Shown here: one piece after another, positions 60,601 through 64,000 of the stretch
How positions within the stretch are numbered: the stretch's first letter is position 1
Layout: each line of letters starts with the position of its first letter
NCBI GenBank assembly: GCA_024734495.1
Contig: JALMQS010000841.1
Coordinates: 3,900,176-3,964,175 of the forward strand
DNA from: Forficula auricularia
Taxonomy: Eukaryota > Arthropoda > Insecta > Dermaptera > Forficulidae
Length of the DNA: 64,000 nt
Direction: 5' to 3'
The notes under the pieces: generated by a model
What the model saw: only the letters and a program-made list of their open reading frames with translations
What the model was told of the DNA's origin: nothing
Database searches by the model: none
Translations under genes and position numbers: made by a program

Positions 60601-60677
60601 TGGAAGATGTCATGCAAGCGTTTTGTCATCCCGATATAATTAACATAGTAAAAAACCAATTATTAAAACCCAAATGA
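44496..60677 (+). CDS. HSPBAP1: HSPB1-associated protein 1-like JmjC protein, 7 coding exons
   Basis: Complete gene by splice reconstruction: exons 44496-44687, 46468-46614, 55570-55706, 55896-56020, 57688-57821, 60086-60196 and 60270-60677. Every intron starts GT and ends AG, phases agree, and the joined frame is 417 codons plus stop, somewhat shorter than the vertebrate protein (about 490 aa). It is a JmjC-fold protein related to HSPBAP1, described as a partner of small heat-shock protein HSPB1. The expected Fe(II)/2-oxoglutarate residues are visible: H144-x-D146 in the motif HTPCHLD and H228 in PHRWWHY. Family landmarks are GFPDRKG, WIGSKGAHTPCH, IPYEESS and LNPGDVLFVP. A basic stretch KAKKRK lies near residues 318-323, possibly a nuclear signal. 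The start Met is the first in frame after an in-frame acceptor-like site. The substrate in insects is unknown. All introns except the shortest are filled with transposable elements. The identification is firm; exact exon edges are inferred without transcripts. Confidence 0.93.
44887..45594 (+). mobile_element. 708-bp non-autonomous Helitron in HSPBAP1 intron 1
   Basis: 5' TCTATATATATAAAATTAAG after an A; 3' GGGCCGCCGAAGGCGGGCC, TTGCAGCTAG at 45594, then T. Same family as 43104-44106. A G-rich block fills 45365-45545. No protein. Confidence 0.93.
45604..45705 (-). repeat. TTTACC repeat fragment
   Basis: Complement of the family 3' end (TGACACGTTCTGATGTGGCC...ACTTGACTTTACAAAACAAC), then truncated at a G run. 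It lies ten bases after the Helitron. Confidence 0.8.
46468..46614 (+). CDS. HSPBAP1: HSPBAP1 coding exon 2
   Basis: 49 codons, preceded by TTTTTAG and followed by GTAATA, phase 0 on both sides. Encodes the linker with MREFISL and WAYFDYKHMQEW, matching the family's 'EFL...WAYADYKY' segment just before the JmjC core. Confidence 0.85.
46745..46985. repeat. Foldback element of the ACTATAGTCTCG family
   Basis: AAAAGAGTGTCTTTTGCTGG ... AGACTATAGTTTCGAGGGCT ... CCAGCTGAAGACACTCTTTT then ATTGTCTCC. Inner arms are shorter than in the 39090 copy. It lies in HSPBAP1 intron 2. Confidence 0.8.
47613..47699 (-). mobile_element. TTAA family 1 element, left remnant
   Basis: TTAAGGTAGTTGTTTCGCGA to TTCATAAGCC matches the end of the copies at 10982 and 63539. 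The other end of an element in the same orientation is at 55210-55383, and about 400 bp of the middle is absent. Confidence 0.85.
47700..48444 (-). mobile_element. 3' untranslated part of the R1/I-like element, or an added element
   Basis: Non-coding sequence richer in GC than its surroundings, lying downstream (minus strand) of the retrotransposon stop codon at 48445. On the plus strand it begins TGTGGCGGCGATTGCCACA and has TATAAAAG at 47837 followed by (AC)n, which would also fit a solitary LTR. No terminal CA plus duplication could be found to prove that. Confidence 0.4.
48445..49040 (-). pseudogene. R1/I-like retrotransposon polyprotein C terminus (fragment)
   Basis: Minus-strand reading from about 48840 gives VRFFPRVNYGNMPKWYN, a frameshift near 48748, then HARGATDTPSPNCPQC and SEETYHLFECPLY, i.e. 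the C-P-x-C ... H ... C zinc-knuckle that follows the RNase H region in these elements. It stops at 48445. Farther upstream (48870-49040) the frame is broken. It is the continuation of 54602-55209 beyond the inserted plus-strand element. Confidence 0.75.
49687..50428 (+). repeat. Three tandem 242-bp monomers upstream of the retrotransposon ORF
   Basis: Units start at AATATTTTATTTCCGAACAT, positions 49687, 49929 and 50171; spacing is exactly 242 and 242. The first two are nearly identical; the third has a small insertion (ATTACACAGTTTCTAAAC). Diverged partial units flank the array (49380-49686 and 50429-50520). They are probably repeated 5' UTR/promoter monomers, an inference from position. 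Confidence 0.9.
50799..52137 (+). pseudogene. Retrotransposon ORF2, endonuclease part and linker
   Basis: The frame 50799-51812 encodes an exonuclease-endonuclease-phosphatase domain; the second Met at 50871 (MTSIKINFCNIRG) is the better start. Visible motifs: N of FCNIRG, E of LGLSETI, GDFNVHN, DLFITS and SDHNLI with the catalytic D/H. The frame is interrupted by a stop at 51810 caused by a frameshift. It then continues in another frame (SEAKKSFDQRIADRL, KRAFFSLHKAINRN) to ESLASYFATN at 52137, where a foreign copy of the element's 3' end is joined. Confidence 0.85.
52138..52880 (+). mobile_element. Nested copy of the element's own 3' end with poly(A)
   Basis: 52138-52853 is the same as 53857-54571 except for one extra C near 52428 (TACCCCTCACC versus TACCCTCACC). 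It is followed by 27 A. The flanking pieces, ending AACTAAC and starting CTCCACTTTAG, read naturally into each other (…YFATN / STLDDKG…), so this segment was inserted into the element. No more than 3 bp (AAC) of target duplication is possible. Confidence 0.85.
52881..54366 (+). pseudogene. Reverse transcriptase part of the same retrotransposon
   Basis: Open frame with the standard reverse-transcriptase blocks in order: INKLNSKSAAGPDNIPP, VTPIPKKGD, NYRPIS, YGFRQNRST, ALDISKAFDQVWH, GVPQGSVISSTLFLIYINDL and YADDSTLH, followed by the thumb region LGVSVASDLSWNEHI and IYKAQIRPYLEYCSHLW. The stop is at 54364-54366. The frame is open upstream through the poly(A) as lysines, which is an accident of the 27-base length. 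Without its N-terminal half in frame this copy cannot make the full protein. Confidence 0.9.
54599..55209 (-). pseudogene. R1/I-like retrotransposon reverse transcriptase fragment
   Basis: Minus-strand frame from 55209: VGPLAWNWVMDELLDKL, AIAYADDLALII (catalytic DD), SGLQLAEEKS and YLGIWLD, then a frameshift near 54830, then LYLPIATYGAVV and CRTLSTVALRVLEGAGPLL. These are conserved words of the R1/I group. The 5' part is missing, and the remainder lies beyond the inserted plus-strand element at 48445-49040. Confidence 0.85.
55210..55383 (-). mobile_element. TTAA family 1 element, right remnant
   Basis: Starts GTAAACTTTCCGATATCCCG and ends GTGAAACAACTACCTTAA, matching the end of 59150-59836 inverted. 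Partner of 47613-47699. Confidence 0.88.
55570..55706 (+). CDS. HSPBAP1: HSPBAP1 coding exon 3 (JmjC core, first metal ligands)
   Basis: Acceptor TTGTAG, donor GTAAGA. Encodes WYQFGFPDRKG, then STIWIGSKGAHTPCH and LDTYGCNLVAQIYG. Holds the first two predicted iron ligands, H144 and D146. Splits a codon (phase 2) that exon 4 completes as arginine. Confidence 0.92.
55896..56020 (+). CDS. HSPBAP1: HSPBAP1 coding exon 4
   Basis: Acceptor TTACAG, donor GTAAAT. Encodes KQWFLFPPESTNLL and RIPYEESSIYSKINF, the conserved strand-loop region of HSPBAP1-type JmjC domains. The 189-bp intron 3 before it is the only HSPBAP1 intron apart from the 73-bp intron 6 that carries no recognisable element. Confidence 0.9.
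56043..56680. mobile_element. 638-bp TIR element with TAA duplication, host of a SINE
   Basis: GGGGGCGTCCCTAAATTACG and its complement at the right end (inverted repeats of about 27 bp, reading on into TGAGGCG). TAA at 56040-56042 and 56681-56683 is a PIF/Harbinger-like duplication. A C run at 56635-56649 lies just inside the right end. Confidence 0.88.
56233..56515 (+). mobile_element. tRNA-derived SINE
   Basis: Promoter boxes of tRNA type: A box in TGGGTCACTGGGTAGAG (56240s) and B box GGTTCAAGACT (56284). The body ends in an (AAG)n tail. Target duplication of 14 bp, AATTTGCTTAATGA, at 56219-56232 and 56516-56529. No cloverleaf is maintained, so it is not a tRNA gene. A non-LTR retrotransposon enzyme would have mobilised it. 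Confidence 0.93.
56733..56869. repeat. 137-bp insertion with a perfect 31-bp hairpin stem
   Basis: 56765-56795 (TATACTAGATGAAGGAGGAG then GTATCAGCCAA) is the exact inverse complement of 56842-56872, with a 46-base loop. A 15-bp direct repeat ATAAATGAGTTAATG flanks it (56718-56732 and 56870-56884). Confidence 0.88.
57180..57600 (+). other. Unassigned segment, possibly a decayed retroelement fragment
   Basis: Less AT-rich than its flanks, with an interrupted plus-strand frame including FSNTKTIRQHLQSVNTKQLL. Two 60-65 codon frames on opposite strands cover 57410-57607. No family could be assigned. Confidence 0.3.
57688..57821 (+). CDS. HSPBAP1: HSPBAP1 coding exon 5 (third metal ligand)
   Basis: Acceptor ATTCAG, donor GTAAGT. 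Encodes VVTLNPGDVLFVPHRWWHYV; H228 in WWHYV is the distal iron ligand of the JmjC triad. Ends LNTWIPL with phase 0. Confidence 0.92.
57985..58496 (+). mobile_element. Inverted pair of truncated Helitron 3' regions
   Basis: 58230-58496 is a plus-strand Helitron 3' part: G-rich block, GTCCAGGGGGCGTGCCCC, hairpin GGGCCGCCGAAGGCGGCCC, TTGCAGCTAG at 58496, then T. 57985-58120 is the complement-oriented equivalent (ACACGCCCCCTGGACC onward) lacking its terminal hairpin. No 5' terminus is present. Confidence 0.8.
58831..59136 (+). pseudogene. hAT transposase C-terminal fragment
   Basis: NNSCEAERSFSRMPYIENKY, then RLNYLSVLSINCD, is the hAT dimerisation motif, of a different family from the one at 42614. 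Only the last about 90 residues remain. Confidence 0.8.
59150..59836 (+). mobile_element. TTAA family 1 element nested in a hAT element
   Basis: TTAAGGTAGTTGTTTCACCA to GCGAAACAACTACATTAA, 687 bp including both TTAA. The hAT sequence resumes directly after it. Confidence 0.92.
60086..60196 (+). CDS. HSPBAP1: HSPBAP1 coding exon 6
   Basis: Acceptor TTTTAG, donor GTAAGT; 37 codons starting PSDDENRIEEALVRIFV, matching the helical segment after the JmjC core ('ARVEEAITRML' in vertebrates). Ends LNPNE. Confidence 0.85.
60270..60677 (+). CDS. HSPBAP1: HSPBAP1 terminal coding exon 7
   Basis: Acceptor TTTTAG; 135 codons and TGA stop. A poorly conserved basic and acidic tail with KAKKRKL, ending in CHPDIINIVKNQLL, which parallels the family's C-terminal 'NPQVTRIVAQLL' motif and supports a genuine end. 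A possible polyadenylation signal AATAAA lies at 60746-60751, already inside the palindromic repeat that begins near 60711. Confidence 0.88.
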   Translation, partial: FDILEYPLEETLLQMGKCIQNTKTCLNHTKNINGNKAKKRKLICEDPTQTTSLPENLDDRFQFILEKYHYCFEILHQHSSQEFYNILLNKAHYIEEETNENEEIQNCDKLMEDVMQAFCHPDIINIVKNQLLKPK

Positions 60678-60890
60678 AATAACGATCTCTATTCCCATGT
60701 TATATGTTTATTTTAATGAATTGGCTAAGGGGCCAGTTATGGGAAAATAAATAGTTGAAATAAAAGCCAACTTCTATTTGATACTTTATTTTGGGCAGAC
60801 GTAATCGATATTTTACAACGTTTCGAGTGCTACACCGCTGCCCTTTATCAGTGCACGTCAACTGGAAAAGATTATTGCATGTTTTCAATT

Positions 60891-61689
60891 TTTTTTTCCT
60901 TTATTTAAGTTCGTTTTTTATACTTCTATGGCCATCAACGACCACCTTCAAGATACAATTATTATTACAACATTTCATTTTGGATATACATTAAAACAAA
61001 AACAAAAAAAAAACTTAAATGCACTTATACAATTCCACTTCCTTTAAAAATTCTATTGTACTTTCAGTTCCAGACTTGGTGCTTAAACATTGTTTCATAT
61101 CCTTAGGTAGGTCAGTTTTTATTCTTCCATTTTCCAAATAAACACATTCAATTAAAATGTGTTGGACTGTCACTAATTCACCACACTTTTCACAAACTGG
61201 GGATTCCTTGTTACACATTAAATGTCCATGAGTTAAGTTGGTATGCCCAATTCTGAACCTGTCAATAATCACTTGCACTTTTCTATTCATATTTGAACTC
61301 AGTGTTGCTTGATACGTTGACTCTCTCACAGTTTTCAACTTGGACATCACGTTCTCCTTCTAGTCTTTATCCCACTTTTCTCTTATTTTAAACCGGACTA
61401 ATTTTTTTTTGTTATCGGGTGTTAAGACCTGAATATCATCCGGCTGTTCCTTTTTTTGTGCCTCCTTATCTTCTCTGTCCACTTGTTCGTTTCCCACAAT
61501 GCCTTGGTGGCTTGGGATCCATACCAAATTTATAGTATGACCACTTCTCAATAGATCGAGCAATGTTTCTTGAATCTTTCTAATAAGAAGATTCTTATTA
61601 GAAAGATTTCCTATTGCTATGAGACAGCTTTTAGAGTCAGAGTAAATGACTGTCTTACATTTATTCATGTTATTTTTAATAATCTCTAG
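60891..61689 (-). mobile_element. 3' end of an R1/I-like retrotransposon
   Basis: Minus-strand insertion with its tail at the low-coordinate side (a T run at 60889-60898) that splits the palindromic arm between GCATGTTTTCAA and TTTTAAATTTTTG. Confidence 0.82.
61015..61668 (-). pseudogene. RNase H and zinc-knuckle C terminus of a non-LTR retrotransposon
   Basis: Minus strand: RNase H words VIYSDSKSCLIAI, LVWIPSHQGIVGNEQVD, then after an in-frame TAG at 61360-61362, RFRIGHTNLTHGHLMCNKES and CEKCGELVTVQHILIEC, the C-x-x-C ... H ... C knuckle. Truncated at the N terminus. It belongs to a different family from the fragments at 48445 and 54599, judging by the residues around the knuckle. Confidence 0.88.
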
Positions 61690-62398
61690 TTTTAAATTTT
61701 TGTTTTAACATTTATAATAAATTTTTAAAGGGTGGAAGTGAGGTTTATATAGTACTCACCCAAGTCACAAAAACACGCAAAATTTATCTCCAGCAGACGT
61801 TTTACATTAGGAATAATTACACTGGTAAAACAAGTTATTCCAACTGAACAATTTCAAATACTGTCTTTCGTTCTGCCTTCATTTAACATATATAGAACCA
61901 AAATTCCCCACTCCACCTGAGATCAATGTACTCTAGGTTATTTATAAAACCAACATATCGCACAAAAGATCGATAATTGATATAAAATTTATTACATTAT
62001 TTATCACATCATCACTCACATCCACAATACATTCATTTTATTACACCATTAGTTACATTTATAATACATTCATTTCATTGGAATAACTTGTTTTACGAAT
62101 GTAATGTTTCCTAATGTAAAACGTCTGCTGAAGATAAATTTTGCGTGTTTTTGTGACTTGGGTGAGTGGTATATAATCCTCAATTCCACCCTTTAAAAAT
62201 TTATTATAAATGTTAAAACAAAAATTTAAAACATGCAATAATCTTTTCCAGTTGACGTGCACTGATGAAGAGCAGCGGTGTTGCGCTCGAAATGTTGTAA
62301 AATATCGATTACGTCTGCCCAAAATAAAGTATCAAATGGAAGTTGGCTTTTATTTCAACTTTTTATTTTCCCATAACCAATTCATTCAAATAAAATAG

Positions 62399-62824
62399 GG
62401 CCACCAAACACGGTTCTTTTTAAATATAATTAAATGTTTATTTATAATTTATAAAAATTATATTAATTTATTTAAACATAACAAAGATATTGTTATGTTT
62501 TCTGTTGTTAAAATGCCAAAAAAATTATGTATGATTATAATTTTAATTCTTTTATACAGTGTTTTATACCTTAAGCTTTTTCGCATTATCAATAAATGAA
62601 ATTTTGTTCAAATTTACAAATCCAATAAATTATCATTTCATTATTTCATATTATAAATTTCTCAACATTTTCATCTAAATTTTAAATAAATAAAAATTTG
62701 AATGTTGATGTTTTATTAATCGCTGTGCAATAGGGTGGAATGAAAAAACTAAAATAAAAAATTTGATACCGCCTTATGCGGAAAAGTTGCCTAATACAAA
62801 ATCTCAGCTAAATCAAATGATATC
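62399..62824. other. AT-rich spacer
   Basis: Nothing recognised. Confidence 0.5.
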
Positions 62825-63539
62825 TTAAGGTAGTTGTTCCGCCAAATGCGTTTTCTTAGGATTGTTTTGAAATTTAGACAGATTATTATTTAAATACTTC
62901 TGCATCGATTGGAGGGAAAACGAAATTTATGAACAATACAGTTCCGGAGATATTAAATTTCAAAAATCGAGTTTTTCAGGCTCTTTAACATTACGCTACG
63001 GGATATCGGAAAATTTACATACATATTTAATTATAATTAAGAAACCCTTCTTACCATTTTTATAAAAAACTAAACCAACATTAAACAATAATCAACACAT
63101 ATTTTAAGACAATTTTGATTCATAGTTACAACACAGTTTCTGAGATAATAAGGAATAAATAATAAAAAATGTATAAAAAATTTTTTGACTAAAAACAATT
63201 TGGCAACAGCGCATTTATTTAACCAGCAAAAGATGCATGCGCTAGATTTTTTCAAAATTATAATTTTCAAAAGGTGTAACGTAGGCGTTGATTACATTTG
63301 TTAAAAAATAACAAAACTATTTTTATAGAAATTTAAAATGTATTTTATCTGTCATTTTAATATAAAAATATTCAATCTCTTACAATAGTGCCAAATTTGT
63401 CAAACTAGCACGGGATTGGCTAGAATTGGTACATAAACAGCAAAAAGTTTTGGGCTTATGAACTATGAATTCTTATTGTCTGTTCTATATACTCTAGCAT
63501 TAACTTTTTGCTAGTATTGTCGCGAAACAACTACCTTAA
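62825..63539 (+). mobile_element. TTAA family 1 element, near-complete copy
   Basis: TTAAGGTAGTTGTTCCGCC to CGCGAAACAACTACCTTAA, 715 bp, uninterrupted; serves as the reference for the copy at 33165. Confidence 0.92.
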
Positions 63540-63973
63540 GGTGCTCCTTCAAGCATGTATTCCGCCGGCTCGTTTGTCTCCATCTTAACCAGGAAATAAA
63601 AGCCATCAGAAAAGGGTTGATGTATTAAATTCTTTCCAAATAAATCAAATTACAAAATCATTGCTAGCATAATAAAATGAATGCAGAATTGATCTATCAG
63701 ATACAAAAATTATAATTTACTTAAGCTTGAAATCGATATAAGATTCTTAGCAAAAAGCTAAAAATACAACAGCAATCAAATTCTATTTAACAGCACATCC
63801 GATGCTTTGGTGGTTAAATTGCTTACCTAAAGAAGATCTTCCATCTGAAGCCACCTAGATGGAACATTTTTAGTCATAAAAAAATCTTCCACCACAGAGT
63901 TTAAAATAGCTATCAAAAGCTCTGATAAGTAAATAGACCCCAAATTTTTGACAGGACGTATAAATATTTTATA
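63540..63973. other. Spacer
   Basis: No gene recognised. Confidence 0.5.
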
Positions 63974-64000
63974 TCTATATATATAAAATTAAGGTTTTGT
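63974..64000 (+). mobile_element. Helitron 5' end running off the window
   Basis: TCTATATATATAAAATTAAG then GTTTTGT, identical to the first 27 bases of the Helitron at 44887, preceded by A. The rest lies outside. Confidence 0.75.

Larger units (their letters stand above)
60711..62398. repeat. Palindromic element interrupted by a retrotransposon fragment
   Basis: Left arm 60711-60890 plus 61690-61850 is the inverse complement of 62398-62070 (shared AATCGATATTTTACAACGTT, GTGCACGTCAACTGGAAAAG, AAACGTCTGCTG type words). The loop (about 61850-62070) is AT-rich. The left arm is broken by the retrotransposon piece. Confidence 0.88.

Overview
This is a 64 kb piece of an AT-rich animal nuclear genome, most likely an insect. 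The reasons are split genes with GT-AG introns, low gene density and a very dense mix of Helitrons, hAT elements, TTAA-flanked short elements, foldback repeats, non-LTR retrotransposons and a tRNA-derived SINE. Nothing looks bacterial or viral. Only two host genes can be supported, both on the + strand: the last coding exon of the shared RNA polymerase subunit RPABC3/RPB8 (POLR2H) at 36007-36124, and a complete seven-exon HSPBAP1-like JmjC protein gene at 44496-60677 (417 aa by the proposed splicing, iron-binding H-x-D...H triad intact).

Layout. 1-15 kb: a 315-bp tandem duplication, a 405-bp hAT deletion derivative with 8-bp target duplication, two loci where one Helitron family has inserted into the 5' TA tract of another, a 460-bp foldback element and several short TIR elements. 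15-36 kb: copies of a 0.6-0.85 kb interspersed repeat with internal 110-bp minisatellite units, a 640-bp palindromic element with a TTA target duplication, foldback elements with 55-bp minisatellites, and TTAA-flanked elements with further insertions. 36-44 kb: the POLR2H end, two copies of a second TTAA family, and a 1.65 kb hAT element holding a complete 1.0 kb Helitron whose exact pre-insertion site survives in the hAT copy near position 1570. 44-61 kb: HSPBAP1, whose 1.25 kb of coding sequence is spread over 16 kb because its introns hold nested elements. 61-64 kb: a palindromic element interrupted by a retrotransposon 3' fragment, another TTAA element, and the 5' end of a Helitron running out of the window.

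The most complex locus is HSPBAP1 intron 2. Two ends of a TTAA element enclose a minus-strand R1/I-like retrotransposon fragment. That fragment is split by a plus-strand endonuclease/reverse-transcriptase retrotransposon, which carries 242-bp upstream monomers and is itself interrupted by a near-identical copy of its own 3' end. The two host genes have unrelated cellular jobs (transcription machinery; a JmjC-fold protein) and appear to be neighbours only by position. I found no convincing new multi-gene system; the novelty here is in element architecture and nesting.
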